64,000 nucleotides of DNA from Lutimonas saemankumensis (GTDB lineage Bacteria > Bacteroidota > Bacteroidia > Flavobacteriales > Flavobacteriaceae). The stretch is from NCBI RefSeq assembly GCF_020171465.1, contig NZ_JAIUZR010000005.1, positions 452,109-516,108 on the forward strand. The letters run 5' to 3'. The notes beneath the pieces are model-generated. The model did no database searches and was not told the origin of the DNA. It was given only the letters and a program-made list of their open reading frames with translations. Position numbers and translations under genes: made by a program. Of this stretch, positions 35,025 to 44,739 are shown one piece after another. The stretch's first letter is position 1; every line of letters begins with the position of its first letter.

Positions 35025-37001
35025 ATGGCTGTTGAAAAGAAGCAAATACTAAATAAATTATACCTGTTGACCGGGTTTTTATTCTTGTTCGCTATGGCAA
35101 TCATTTATAAGCTAATAGAAATCGAGCATTTTGAAGGGGATTTATACAGGGTAGAAGCCGAGCAGGGTACCGTAAAAACGTTTGAGATTGCGGCGAATCG
35201 AGGTAGTGTGTATACCTCAGATGGTAGCCTGCTTGCAACTTCGGTTTCAAGGTTTGACGTGAGAATGGATGCGGTTACCATATCTGACAATGATTTTGAA
35301 GCGGGGATAAAGGATTTGTCAGTCGCTTTGTCCGATATGCTGGGTAAATCGGCAGGATATTATGAAAACAAGATCAGAAAGGCACGTATCAACAAGAACA
35401 GATATCTTTTTATAACCAGAAATCTCAGTTATAATGATTATCAGCGCTTAAAAAAGTTTCCAATCTTTGAATTGGGTACCTATAGGGGAGGTCTGATCAT
35501 TGAACAACGTACGGTGAGAGAACATCCTATTGGTAAAATTGCGGAACGTGCCGTTGGGTATGACGATTACCGCGGAAGAGTGGGTATTGAAGGTAGCTTT
35601 TATGAGTTTTTGAGAGGTAAAAAAGGGAAGCGGTTAAAACAAAAGATTGCGAAAGGCCAATGGAAGCCTTTGAATGATAATAATGAAATTGAACCTATCG
35701 ACGGTAAAGACATCATAACAACCCTGGATCTTAAAATTCAGGATGTTGCACATCATGCACTTTTAGGGCAGTTAGAGAAGTTCGAGGCAGACCACGGTTC
35801 CGTTGTTGTTATGGAGACCAAGACAGGGGAAATCAAAGCTATTTCCAATCTGGGGCGAACGTCCAAAGGGACTTATTTTGAGCAGCGTAACTATGCAATT
35901 TATGAATCACATGAGCCTGGATCTACCTTTAAATTAATGGGTATGGTGGTGGCTTTGGAAGATAAGGTCATTGACACTTCAGAAGTCATAGATACGGAAA
36001 AAGGAGTAATACGTTTTCACGGAAAGCCGGTAAGAGATTCTCATCATGGGGGGTATGGTGAAATATCCGCTGCAAGAGTCTTTGAGGTTTCATCAAATGT
36101 GGGTATCGTCAAGATAATCAATAGCCACTATGGTGAAAATCCACAAAAATTTATTCAGGGTCTTGAGAGAATGAATGTCGGTCAGAAGATCGGCCTCCCT
36201 ATAAAAGGTGAAGGAGAGCCTAAAATTCCGAATCCCAAGGATAAAGAGACCTGGAATGGTTTGTCACTTCCCTGGATGGCCTATGGTTATGGCGTGTCTT
36301 TCACCCCTCTGCAAACCTTGACTTTTTATAATGCAATCGCTAATAACGGTGAGATGGTCAAACCACGTTTCGTTAAGGAGATCAGGGATCAGAGTAATGT
36401 GGTGACAAAATTTGAAAAGGAAATCATACATCCTCAGGTATGTTCTCAGGAAACCATAGATAAGGTAAAGGAAATGATGCTAAATGTTGTCAAAAGGGGA
36501 ACAGCCGACAATATTTACGATCCAAGCTTTTCCATGGCAGGAAAAACAGGAACCTGTCAGACTGAATACTGGACAGATGATACCAAATACATTTCTTCAT
36601 TCGTGGGGTATTTCCCGGCAGATGAACCTAAATATTCATGTATTGTAGTTATTCATAAACCCAATAAGAAGAAAGGGTACTACGGAAATGTTGTAGCCGC
36701 TCCTGTTTTTGAAAGAATCGCCAGAAAAATCTATACCGACACTCCAATAGAAAAGGAAGTTTCATTTGCAAATGAGCTTGTTTCTGTTGATCAGGCCTAT
36801 GACGGTTACTATGCCAAGGCTAATGAAAATTTTACAAAAATGCCTGATGTTAGGAATATGCCCGGAATGGATGCAGTTTCCTTATTAGAGAATATGGGTT
36901 TAAAGGTCCGAATTTCGGGAATAGGGAAGGTGAAATCACAATCGATCAAGGCCGGTTCAGAATTAAAAAAGGGTGAAATCATAAGACTGGAATTATCATA
37001 G
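35025..37001 (+). CDS. ftsI: Division transpeptidase FtsI (PBP3) with PASTA domain
   Basis: Septal peptidoglycan transpeptidase. A membrane anchor (about 12-30) is followed by a dimerisation domain and the penicillin-binding domain: STFK with nucleophile Ser 300, SSN in VFEVSSNVGIV, and KTGT. Residues about 605-658 form a PASTA domain (MPDVRNMPGMDAVSLLENMG), as I expect for Bacteroidota. The length of 658 is normal. One base separates it from ftsL and one from murE. Confidence 0.95.
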   Translation: MAVEKKQILNKLYLLTGFLFLFAMAIIYKLIEIEHFEGDLYRVEAEQGTVKTFEIAANRGSVYTSDGSLLATSVSRFDVRMDAVTISDNDFEAGIKDLSVALSDMLGKSAGYYENKIRKARINKNRYLFITRNLSYNDYQRLKKFPIFELGTYRGGLIIEQRTVREHPIGKIAERAVGYDDYRGRVGIEGSFYEFLRGKKGKRLKQKIAKGQWKPLNDNNEIEPIDGKDIITTLDLKIQDVAHHALLGQLEKFEADHGSVVVMETKTGEIKAISNLGRTSKGTYFEQRNYAIYESHEPGSTFKLMGMVVALEDKVIDTSEVIDTEKGVIRFHGKPVRDSHHGGYGEISAARVFEVSSNVGIVKIINSHYGENPQKFIQGLERMNVGQKIGLPIKGEGEPKIPNPKDKETWNGLSLPWMAYGYGVSFTPLQTLTFYNAIANNGEMVKPRFVKEIRDQSNVVTKFEKEIIHPQVCSQETIDKVKEMMLNVVKRGTADNIYDPSFSMAGKTGTCQTEYWTDDTKYISSFVGYFPADEPKYSCIVVIHKPNKKKGYYGNVVAAPVFERIARKIYTDTPIEKEVSFANELVSVDQAYDGYYAKANENFTKMPDVRNMPGMDAVSLLENMGLKVRISGIGKVKSQSIKAGSELKKGEIIRLELS

Positions 37002-37002
37002 G

Positions 37003-38466
37003 TTGAAGAAATTAAGAGACATATTATACGGGGTTTCGGTAGAATCAGTAAGCGGTTCTACGGATGTAATGGTAAGTGCTCTTGAGTTCGATTCCAGAAA
37101 GATCAGCGCTGATTCAGTTTTTGTCGCTCAAAAAGGGCTTCAATTTGACGGCCATCAATTTATTGAAAATGCCATTCAGGATGGGGCCAAAGTTGTCATA
37201 TGTCAGCAGTTCCCCGACAGGATGAATGATCAGGTGACCTATGTCAAAGTTAAGGACAGTGATGAAGCCTTGGCGATTCTGGCAGCGAATTTCTATGACA
37301 ACCCTTCTGAGGAACTCACTTTGGTTGGCGTTACAGGAACGAATGGAAAAACTACAATCGCCACGCTGCTTGCCGAGCAATTTAAGAAAGCGGGTTATAA
37401 AAGCGGTTTGATTTCTACCATAAAAATCGTGGTAGGTGAAAAGGAAGTTGATGCGACACATACTACTCCGGATTCCCTCACTATTAACAGATTTTTGAGG
37501 GAAATGGCTGATCAGGGAGTAAGTCACTGCTTTATGGAGGTGAGTTCACATGGTATCCATCAGAAAAGGACGGCCGGGTTAAACTTTAAAGGTGGAATTT
37601 TCACGAATTTGACCCATGACCATTTGGACTATCATAAAACCTTTGCGGAATACAGAGATGTTAAAAAATCATTCTTTGATCATCTTTCTCCGCAGTCATT
37701 TGCTCTTGTAAATATTGATGATAAGAACGGTCAGGTCATGCTGCAAAATACAAGGGCAAAGAAATTTTCATATGCTTTGAAGACCGAAGCTGATTACAAA
37801 GCGAGGATCATAGAAAATCAGTTTAACGGACTTCTTTTGAACATTGACGGACAGGAGGTCTGGACCAAATTAATCGGATCATTCAATGCGTATAACCTTT
37901 TGGCAATTTATGCCTGTTCTGACCTTATCGGCATGGATAGATATGAAAACCTAAGGGTTTTGAGCGAGCTTGAGAACGTATCGGGCCGTTTTCAGCACGC
38001 CATATCCAAAGGAGGAATAAATGCAATTATCGATTATGCCCATACGCCAGATGCTCTTAAGAATGTTCTGGAAACCATTAATTCCATTCGAACTTTCAAT
38101 GAGCAGGTGATCACGGTTGTTGGATGCGGCGGAGACAGAGACAGGGAGAAACGGCCTAAAATGGGAAACATCGCCTCAAGCTTAAGTAATCAGGTTGTGT
38201 TTACTTCAGATAATCCCAGAAGTGAAGATCCTGAACAGATATTAAAAGAAGTTGAAGCTGGTGTAAGGCCGGAGAATTATAAAAAAACGATAACCATAGT
38301 TGACAGAAAGCAAGCCATTAAAACCGCCTGTAAATTGGCGAATGAAGGAGATATCATATTGGTTGCGGGGAAAGGGCATGAAACATATCAGATCATCGGA
38401 AATGAAAAAACCGGGTTCGATGATTTTGTCATTACAAAGCAAATATTAACCGAACTGAACAAATAA
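37003..38466 (+). CDS. murE: UDP-MurNAc-L-Ala-D-Glu:meso-DAP ligase
   Basis: Adds the third peptide residue to the peptidoglycan precursor. The ATP loop GVTGTNGKTT is at 109-118. DNPR at 403-406 is the motif that selects meso-diaminopimelate over lysine, so the wall is DAP type. The start is TTG at 37003, one base after the ftsI stop; the product begins MKKLRDILYG as expected. Unlike the murD copy two genes on, all three Mur ligase domains are intact over 487 residues. Confidence 0.95.
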   Translation: MKKLRDILYGVSVESVSGSTDVMVSALEFDSRKISADSVFVAQKGLQFDGHQFIENAIQDGAKVVICQQFPDRMNDQVTYVKVKDSDEALAILAANFYDNPSEELTLVGVTGTNGKTTIATLLAEQFKKAGYKSGLISTIKIVVGEKEVDATHTTPDSLTINRFLREMADQGVSHCFMEVSSHGIHQKRTAGLNFKGGIFTNLTHDHLDYHKTFAEYRDVKKSFFDHLSPQSFALVNIDDKNGQVMLQNTRAKKFSYALKTEADYKARIIENQFNGLLLNIDGQEVWTKLIGSFNAYNLLAIYACSDLIGMDRYENLRVLSELENVSGRFQHAISKGGINAIIDYAHTPDALKNVLETINSIRTFNEQVITVVGCGGDRDREKRPKMGNIASSLSNQVVFTSDNPRSEDPEQILKEVEAGVRPENYKKTITIVDRKQAIKTACKLANEGDIILVAGKGHETYQIIGNEKTGFDDFVITKQILTELNK

Positions 38467-38475
38467 AATCCCAGA

Positions 38476-39708
38476 ATGCTATATTATTTATTTGAATTTT
38501 TAGATGAGAACACAAGCCTTCCGGGAACTGGACTGTTTCAGTATATTTCCTTCAGATCGGCTCTTGCCTTTGCTTTTTCACTTCTGATTTCAACAATTTA
38601 CGGAAGAAAAATCATTGACAGGCTGAGAAGTTTACAGGTTGGAGAGTCTATCAGAGACCTCGGTCTTGAAGGGCAGGTTCAAAAACAAGGAACACCTACC
38701 ATGGGTGGAGTCATCATTATTTTAGCCACGTTGATTCCGGTATTTCTCTTCGCAAGACTCGACAATATCTATATCATCATTTTGATAGTTACCACGGTTT
38801 GGATGGGAATTATCGGGTTTATCGATGATTATATAAAGGTGTTTAAAAAGAACAAAGAAGGGCTCAAAGGAAGATTTAAGATTGTGGGGCAAATTACCTT
38901 GGGGGCATTTGTAGGACTTATGTTATACTTTAACCCTGATGTTGTTGTCAAAGAAAAGTTGAGGCATGGTGAAGTTGTTATTAGTCAAGAGCTTACCATT
39001 TCTTCAAATCGATTTGGCGAAGCCGAAAAATCGACTAAAACCACGATTCCATTTGTTAAAAACAATGAATTTGATTACGCAAATCTACTGACCTGGATGG
39101 GTGACTGGGCCAAGGACTATGTCTGGCTGTTTTTTGTGGTCATCGTAATTTTTATAATTACGGCCGTTTCAAACGGAGCTAACTTAACGGATGGAATCGA
39201 TGGACTGGCAGCAGGGAGTTCGGCCATTATCGTTTTAGCGCTGGCCATCTTTGCATGGGTTTCGGGTAATATCATTTTTGCCGATTACCTGAACGTAATG
39301 TATATACCGAACTCGGGTGAGATCACAATTTTCGTAAGTGCTTTTGTAGGAGGTCTGGTCGGTTTTCTTTGGTACAATACCTATCCTGCCCAGGTATTCA
39401 TGGGGGATACAGGAAGTCTTACAATAGGTGCGGTAATCGCTGTAATTGCATTATCGGTGCGAAAGGAATTTCTGATTCCGATTCTCGCAGGAATATTTTT
39501 AGCCGAGAATCTGTCCGTGGTATTTCAGGTGTCGTATTTCAAGTATACAAGAAAGAAATCCGGTGTGGGAAAGCGAATCTTTTTGATGGCCCCTTTACAC
39601 CATCATTATCAAAAACGTGGGTATCACGAAAGTAAAATAGTAACGAGGTTTTGGATCGTAGGGATATTACTGGCTGTAATATCGATTTTGACCCTCAAAG
39701 TAAGATAA
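38476..39708 (+). CDS. mraY: Phospho-N-acetylmuramoyl-pentapeptide transferase
   Basis: Transfers the MurNAc-pentapeptide to undecaprenyl phosphate, forming lipid I. The family motifs are present: [53 protein letters not shown] and [11 protein letters not shown]. About ten membrane segments in 410 residues; the periplasmic loop at about 155-215 is the extended form I associate with Bacteroidota. The murD remnant follows 28 bases later. Confidence 0.95.
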   Translation: MLYYLFEFLDENTSLPGTGLFQYISFRSALAFAFSLLISTIYGRKIIDRLRSLQVGESIRDLGLEGQVQKQGTPTMGGVIIILATLIPVFLFARLDNIYIIILIVTTVWMGIIGFIDDYIKVFKKNKEGLKGRFKIVGQITLGAFVGLMLYFNPDVVVKEKLRHGEVVISQELTISSNRFGEAEKSTKTTIPFVKNNEFDYANLLTWMGDWAKDYVWLFFVVIVIFIITAVSNGANLTDGIDGLAAGSSAIIVLALAIFAWVSGNIIFADYLNVMYIPNSGEITIFVSAFVGGLVGFLWYNTYPAQVFMGDTGSLTIGAVIAVIALSVRKEFLIPILAGIFLAENLSVVFQVSYFKYTRKKSGVGKRIFLMAPLHHHYQKRGYHESKIVTRFWIVGILLAVISILTLKVR

Positions 39709-39736
39709 ACAAACTATAACAATAAAATAAATATAC

Positions 39737-40285
39737 ATGAGTATTTCATCTTTTGCCTTGCAAACCAATTTTAATGTTAAAAATGCTATGGCTTCAAGTA
39801 CATTGTCTGACTTGATGAAGGTAAGAAAGGAAACGATCAGAAATTGCCTTTCTGATTTTGAGAATGAAGAACACAGGCTGGAAAAGGTGTTGACCATTAA
39901 TGGATCGCAATACATCAATGATTCAAAGGCGCTAAATGTTAATGCTACCTATTACGCGCTGGAATCAATGGAGAATACCACAATCTGGATTGCGGGCGGA
40001 AATGATGATGCCAATGATTATGAAATACTTCTACCTCTGGTCAATGAAAAAGTGAGTGCCATTATATGCCTGGGGGAAAATAACGATAAGCTCATTGAAA
40101 CTTTTGGGAACGTAGTGGACTTTATGATAGAAACCACTTGTATCAGGGATGCGGTAAAAATTGCTTATAAACTAAGCAAGGAAGGTGAGAGTATTCTTTT
40201 TTCACCGGCAGGTAAATGCGAGAGGGCAAACGAGAGTTTTGAAGACAGAGGGAATCGATTCAAGGAAGCTGTAAGACATCTTTAG
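39737..40285 (+). CDS. Truncated, degenerate MurD (C-terminal part only)
   Basis: The 182 residues align with the end of the central domain and the C-terminal domain of MurD. The N-terminal UDP-substrate domain and the GTNGKTT ATP loop are absent, as about 260 residues are missing, and only 28 bases separate it from mraY. Conserved parts remain: FENEEHRLEKV, YINDSKALNVNATYYALESM, and FEDRGNRFKEAVRHL. Key residues have changed: DSKATN is DSKALN, the Lys in GGxDKGNDY is Asp (GGNDDANDY), and SPACASFDLF is SPAGKCERAN. These match E. coli MurD residues that contact D-Glu (Thr 321, Lys 348, Ser 415, from memory). Ligase activity is not expected, yet the frame is open with normal operon spacing. Confidence 0.85.
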   Translation: MSISSFALQTNFNVKNAMASSTLSDLMKVRKETIRNCLSDFENEEHRLEKVLTINGSQYINDSKALNVNATYYALESMENTTIWIAGGNDDANDYEILLPLVNEKVSAIICLGENNDKLIETFGNVVDFMIETTCIRDAVKIAYKLSKEGESILFSPAGKCERANESFEDRGNRFKEAVRHL

Positions 40286-40298
40286 GAAAATAGTAAAA

Positions 40299-41501
40299 AT
40301 GAGTAAGTTTTTAGAAAATATTAAAGGAGATAAAACAATTTGGGCAATCATTGCTGTATTGGCCATATTTTCTTTCCTGCCTGTTTACAGCGCAAGTACG
40401 AATCTTGTATATGTAGCGGGTAAAGGAACGACTCTGGGATATTTATTAAAGCATGCTATTTTATTACTACTTGGTTTTGTGATTGTTTATACAACGCATA
40501 AAGTTCCCTACCGCTATTTTAGTGGGTTATCTGTTCTTATGCTACCCGTTGTAATTTTACTCTTGGTCTATACCCTGGCACAGGGTACTGTTATTGAAGG
40601 AGCAAATGCCAGCCGATGGATCAGTATACCTTTAATTGGGATAGGATTTCAGACCTCAACCCTTGCATCTGTCGTGGTCATGATCTATGTTGCCCGATAT
40701 TTGGCAAGACATAAAGAAAAAGAGATCACTTTTAAAGAAAGTGTGCTTTATATGTGGTTGCCGGTTGGAGCCGTTTTGGCACTGATTTTACCAGCCAACT
40801 TCTCTACGACGGCCATAACATTTACTATGGTTATCATTTTGGTGTTTCTTGGTGGCTATCCAATAAAATACATCGTTTCTATTCTTGGTGTCGGACTTTT
40901 ATGCTTTACCTTATTTATTTTAAGCGCAAGAGCGTTTCCCGATGCGATGAAGAACAGCAGGATTTCAACATGGTCTAGCAGGATAGAGAATTTTGTTTCC
41001 GGTGAATCTGAAGATAATTATCAGGCTGAAAAAGCAAAAATTGCAATAGCCTCTGGAGAAATTTATGGCAAAGGGCCAGGAAAGAGCGTTCAAAAGAATT
41101 TTCTTCCGCAGTCATCCTCCGATTTTATTTATGCCATTATTGGAGAGGAATTTGGATTGCTGGGGGCCATTTCAATAATTATGTTTTTCCTGGGTTTGTT
41201 GTTCAGAATTGTGATAATAGCAACAAAATCAACAACGATATTTGGCACTTTGCTATGTCTTGGAGTAGGATTGCCCATTATTTTTCAAGCTATGATCAAC
41301 ATGGCGGTTGCGGTTGGGTTATTTCCTGTAACGGGTCAGCCACTTCCCCTTATCAGTACCGGAGGAACTTCAATCTGGATGACCTGTTTCGCTATTGGAA
41401 TCGTGTTAAGTGTAAGTGCTTCGGATCACAAAGTAATTGCCGCAAAACAAAAAGAGAAATTAGATAACCCTTTAGATATATTGCATGAAGCAGTCGGTTA
41501 A
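40299..41501 (+). CDS. ftsW: Septal peptidoglycan polymerase FtsW
   Basis: SEDS-family glycosyltransferase that works with FtsI. About ten membrane segments; the large periplasmic loop includes [46 protein letters not shown], the family signature. [13 protein letters not shown] lies near the C-terminus. 400 residues is normal. It starts 13 bases after the murD remnant and its end overlaps murG by 17 bases. Confidence 0.95.
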   Translation: MSKFLENIKGDKTIWAIIAVLAIFSFLPVYSASTNLVYVAGKGTTLGYLLKHAILLLLGFVIVYTTHKVPYRYFSGLSVLMLPVVILLLVYTLAQGTVIEGANASRWISIPLIGIGFQTSTLASVVVMIYVARYLARHKEKEITFKESVLYMWLPVGAVLALILPANFSTTAITFTMVIILVFLGGYPIKYIVSILGVGLLCFTLFILSARAFPDAMKNSRISTWSSRIENFVSGESEDNYQAEKAKIAIASGEIYGKGPGKSVQKNFLPQSSSDFIYAIIGEEFGLLGAISIIMFFLGLLFRIVIIATKSTTIFGTLLCLGVGLPIIFQAMINMAVAVGLFPVTGQPLPLISTGGTSIWMTCFAIGIVLSVSASDHKVIAAKQKEKLDNPLDILHEAVG

Positions 41502-42576
41502 CATATTGCTAAGCGGAGGAGGTACAGGAGGGCATATCTACCCTGCCATAGCCATTGCCAACGAACTCAAGGAAAGATACCCGGAATCGAATTTTTTGTT
41601 TGTGGGTGCCAAAGGTAGGATGGAAATGGAAAAAGTGCCTCAGTCCGGTTATGAAATAAAGGGTCTTAATATCACAGGCATTCAGAGGAGCCTGAGTCTA
41701 AAGAATCTGACTTTTCCGTTCAAGCTCTTATCAAGTCTGATCAATGCGAAAAAGATCATCAAAAAATTCAAACCCAATGTTGTAATTGGAACCGGAGGTT
41801 TTGCATCGGGGCCAACACTTTTTATGGCCAATCGAAAGAACATTCCTAGTTTGATACAGGAACAGAATTCTTATCCGGGAATCACAAACAGATTATTGGC
41901 AAAAAGAGTTCAAAGAATATGCGTTGCTTATGATGGTCTGGATCAATATTTTCCAAAGGATAAGCTAATAAAAACAGGAAATCCAGTGCGTCAGGATCTT
42001 CTGGAAATACATAAAAAGAAAAAGGAAGCAGTAGCTCATTTTAATCTCGACCCCGGAAAAATGACAATCGCCGTTTTGGGAGGTAGCCTGGGTGCAAGAG
42101 CCATAAACAAGGCTCTCGAAAAGCACATACAAGCAATTCTGAAAAATGATGTCCAGGTTATCTGGCAGTCAGGCAAACTGTATTATGACGAATACAAGAA
42201 GTTTAGCCAAATGGACGGGGTACAGGTTTGGGAGTATGTTCAAAAGATGGATCTGTTGTATGCAGCAGCTGATATACTGGTCAGCCGGGCCGGCGCCGGA
42301 TCCATCTCTGAACTATGTATCGTGGGAAAGCCGGTCATATTGATTCCTTCGCCCAATGTTGCAGAAGATCATCAAACACAAAATGCCAAAGCAATCACGG
42401 ATAAAAATGCCGGGATACTACTGGAAGAAAAGAATATTGACACCTTGCCTGAAGTGATCAGCTTATTGGTCAAAGATGATGATCAGAGAGGGGTTCTGGG
42501 AGAAAACATAAAAAAACTGGCCTTGCCAAACGCTACTAAGCGAATTGTGGATGAGGTTGATAAAATATTAAAATAG
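41485..42576 (+). CDS. murG: UDP-GlcNAc:lipid I GlcNAc transferase
   Basis: Makes lipid II at the inner face of the membrane. The N-terminal [15 protein letters not shown] loop and the second domain's [13 protein letters not shown] and [31 protein letters not shown] are diagnostic. 363 residues is normal. It overlaps ftsW by 17 bases. The usual next gene, murC, is absent: after an 85-base spacer with a hairpin comes ftsQ. Confidence 0.96.
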   Translation: MKQSVNILLSGGGTGGHIYPAIAIANELKERYPESNFLFVGAKGRMEMEKVPQSGYEIKGLNITGIQRSLSLKNLTFPFKLLSSLINAKKIIKKFKPNVVIGTGGFASGPTLFMANRKNIPSLIQEQNSYPGITNRLLAKRVQRICVAYDGLDQYFPKDKLIKTGNPVRQDLLEIHKKKKEAVAHFNLDPGKMTIAVLGGSLGARAINKALEKHIQAILKNDVQVIWQSGKLYYDEYKKFSQMDGVQVWEYVQKMDLLYAAADILVSRAGAGSISELCIVGKPVILIPSPNVAEDHQTQNAKAITDKNAGILLEEKNIDTLPEVISLLVKDDDQRGVLGENIKKLALPNATKRIVDEVDKILK

Positions 42577-42607
42577 AATTATGTGCTAAATACTTTGGTA
42601 ACTATGG

Positions 42608-42658
42608 CAACCCTCTTAATTAGTGAGGGGATTAATTAAGGGGTTGTTATAGTTTTTT
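42608..42658 (+). terminator. Hairpin in the murG-ftsQ gap where murC is expected
   Basis: CAACCCTCTTAATTA (42608-42622) pairs with TAATTAAGGGGTTG (42633-42646) over fourteen base pairs with one bulged base, and a TTTTTT run follows at 42653-42658. A smaller alternative stem CCCTC with GAGGG (42611-42615 and 42625-42629) competes with it. It may weaken transcription into ftsQAZ, or it may be the scar of the event that removed murC. Confidence 0.5.
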
Positions 42659-42661
42659 AAA

Positions 42662-43402
42662 ATGGTAGACAAAATGAAAAAATACGTTAACTTATTAAAA
42701 TTCAGTGCACTAGGATTGATAATAGTGTTTTTGTATGGTTTTGCAGCACATAGAAATGCAAAGAAAACCAACGATTCGGTTGAAGTGATTTTTGAGAATG
42801 GTGAGAATCTTTTTATAAGTTATGAAACCGTTAATAAGTTGTTAATACAAAAATTGAAGGCTTATGATAATCAATCGAAAGAAAATATAAATTTGAATAA
42901 TTTAGAAGGATTTTTACAGCGCAACGAAATGATTGAAAACGCTGAGATTTTTCTAACATTAAGTGGGGAATTAGGGGCAATAATTACACAAAGAACACCT
43001 GTTTTAAGAGTAGCAAATGAGACGGAAACCTATTATTACGATAAGTTAGGCACAAAAATGCCATTATCGGATAATTATTCTGCAAGGGTTCCTTTAACCA
43101 CTGATACAATTACTGGAGATGGAGGGAAGGATATGATTGTTTTGTCTAATACCATCCGAAATGATGAGTTTTTAAGAAAACAAATCATTGGAATTGACCA
43201 GATTAATGGGAGTAAATCGAATCAGTTCGAATTAAAAACCCGGATTGGCGATCAGAAGATCATTTTTGGAGATTTGTCAAGAAAGGAAGAGAAAATTGCT
43301 AAACTGAAAGTTTTTTATCAAAAAATAATGTTGGATAGTACCATTTCAGACTATAAAACGATAAACTTAAAATTTTACAATCAAATCGTTTGTGAAAAAT
43401 AA
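42662..43402 (+). CDS. ftsQ: Cell division protein FtsQ
   Basis: Bitopic divisome protein linking FtsL/FtsB-type partners to later proteins. One membrane segment (about 15-33, FSALGLIIVFLYGFAAH) is followed by a POTRA-like region starting VEVIFENGENLFISYETVNKLLIQKL and a beta domain. 246 residues matches flavobacterial FtsQ. The start is ATG 42662 or the ATG four codons later. GC is visibly lower than in neighbouring genes: four 60-base rows I counted are 20-35% GC, against 42-50% in two murG rows. Confidence 0.88.
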   Translation: MVDKMKKYVNLLKFSALGLIIVFLYGFAAHRNAKKTNDSVEVIFENGENLFISYETVNKLLIQKLKAYDNQSKENINLNNLEGFLQRNEMIENAEIFLTLSGELGAIITQRTPVLRVANETETYYYDKLGTKMPLSDNYSARVPLTTDTITGDGGKDMIVLSNTIRNDEFLRKQIIGIDQINGSKSNQFELKTRIGDQKIIFGDLSRKEEKIAKLKVFYQKIMLDSTISDYKTINLKFYNQIVCEK

Positions 43403-43407
43403 ATATT

Positions 43408-44709
43408 ATGGACAATAACAATATAGCAGTGGGATTAGACATCGGAACAACGAAGATAGTTGCGATGGTTGGCAGACAGGATGCTTATGGTAAGATAGAG
43501 GTTCTGGGAACAGGAAAGGCCAAAAGCCTTGGTGTTCACAGAGGCGTTGTCAATAATATCACTCAGACGATTCAATCCATTCAGCAGTCTGTTGACGAAG
43601 CTGAAAGTGCATCAGGTGAAAAAATAGGTACTGTAGTTGTTGGTATTGCGGGACAACACATCAGAAGCCTTCACCACAGTGATTATATAACCCGTCCCAA
43701 TTCGGATAAAGTCATCGATGAGAATGATATTGAGCGACTGATCAATCAGGTTTATAAACTGGTCATGCTTCCCGGAGAGGAGATCATACATGTTTTGCCA
43801 CAGGACTTTAAAGTGGATGGTCAGGCAGAGATTAAAACACCAATTGGAATGTACGGGGGTCGTCTTGAAGCGAACTTTCATGTAGTAGTAGGCCAGGTGT
43901 CTTCTATCAGAAACATCGGAAGATGTATTAAAAGTGCTGGTCTGCAGCTTGGTAATATCACTTTAGAGCCTTTGGCCTCGGCCGATGCCGTATTGAGCCA
44001 GGAGGAAAAGGAAGCTGGAGTTGCCCTGATCGATATTGGTGGAGGAACTACTGATCTCGCGATATTCAAGGATGGAATCATCAGGCACACTGCGGTCATT
44101 TCCTTTGGAGGAAATGTCATTACAGAAGACATAAAAGAAGGTTGTTCGATCATAGAAAAACAGGCAGAGCTCTTAAAGACCAAATTTGGTTCAGCATGGC
44201 CCGGAGAGAACAAAGACAACGAAATCGTATCAATACCAGGTCTAAGAGGAAGGGAACCCAAAGAAATCACATTAAAGAATTTATCAAAGATCATTCATGC
44301 CCGAGTGGTTGAAATTGTGGAACAGGTATTTCTTGAAATTAAAAATTACGGCCATGAAGAGAGCAAAAAGAAGCTGATTGCCGGAATTGTATTAACCGGA
44401 GGTGGTGCTCAGTTAAAACATATCAAGCAACTTGTTGAATACATAACCGGAATGGACACCCGAATTGGGTATCCCAACGAACATCTGGCAAGTAATTCAG
44501 ACAGTGAGCTTTCAAGTCCTTTATACGCCACTGTAGTGGGATTGCTTATGAAAGGACTAAAGGATAACGAAAAGAAAAGTAAAACAACTCCTGAAATTGA
44601 AGAGGAATCTTATAAAAACATTTCAGATCAAAGTAAGGATGAACCTAAAAAGACCATTTTTGAAAAATGGGGAGAAAAGTTCAGAGATTTTTTAGACAAC
44701 GCAGAATAA
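43408..44709 (+). CDS. ftsA: Cell division protein FtsA
   Basis: Actin-like protein tethering FtsZ to the membrane. The N-terminal phosphate loop AVGLDIGTTKIVAMVG, the second phosphate motif ALIDIGGGTTDLAIF and the adenosine motif GIVLTGGGAQLKHI are clear. The tail (about 390-433) is acidic and linker-like, then ends with an amphipathic helix FEKWGEKFRDFLDN suitable for membrane binding. 5 bases after ftsQ. Confidence 0.95.
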   Translation: MDNNNIAVGLDIGTTKIVAMVGRQDAYGKIEVLGTGKAKSLGVHRGVVNNITQTIQSIQQSVDEAESASGEKIGTVVVGIAGQHIRSLHHSDYITRPNSDKVIDENDIERLINQVYKLVMLPGEEIIHVLPQDFKVDGQAEIKTPIGMYGGRLEANFHVVVGQVSSIRNIGRCIKSAGLQLGNITLEPLASADAVLSQEEKEAGVALIDIGGGTTDLAIFKDGIIRHTAVISFGGNVITEDIKEGCSIIEKQAELLKTKFGSAWPGENKDNEIVSIPGLRGREPKEITLKNLSKIIHARVVEIVEQVFLEIKNYGHEESKKKLIAGIVLTGGGAQLKHIKQLVEYITGMDTRIGYPNEHLASNSDSELSSPLYATVVGLLMKGLKDNEKKSKTTPEIEEESYKNISDQSKDEPKKTIFEKWGEKFRDFLDNAE

Positions 44710-44739
44710 CAATACAACCCGAATAATAAAAATTAAGTT

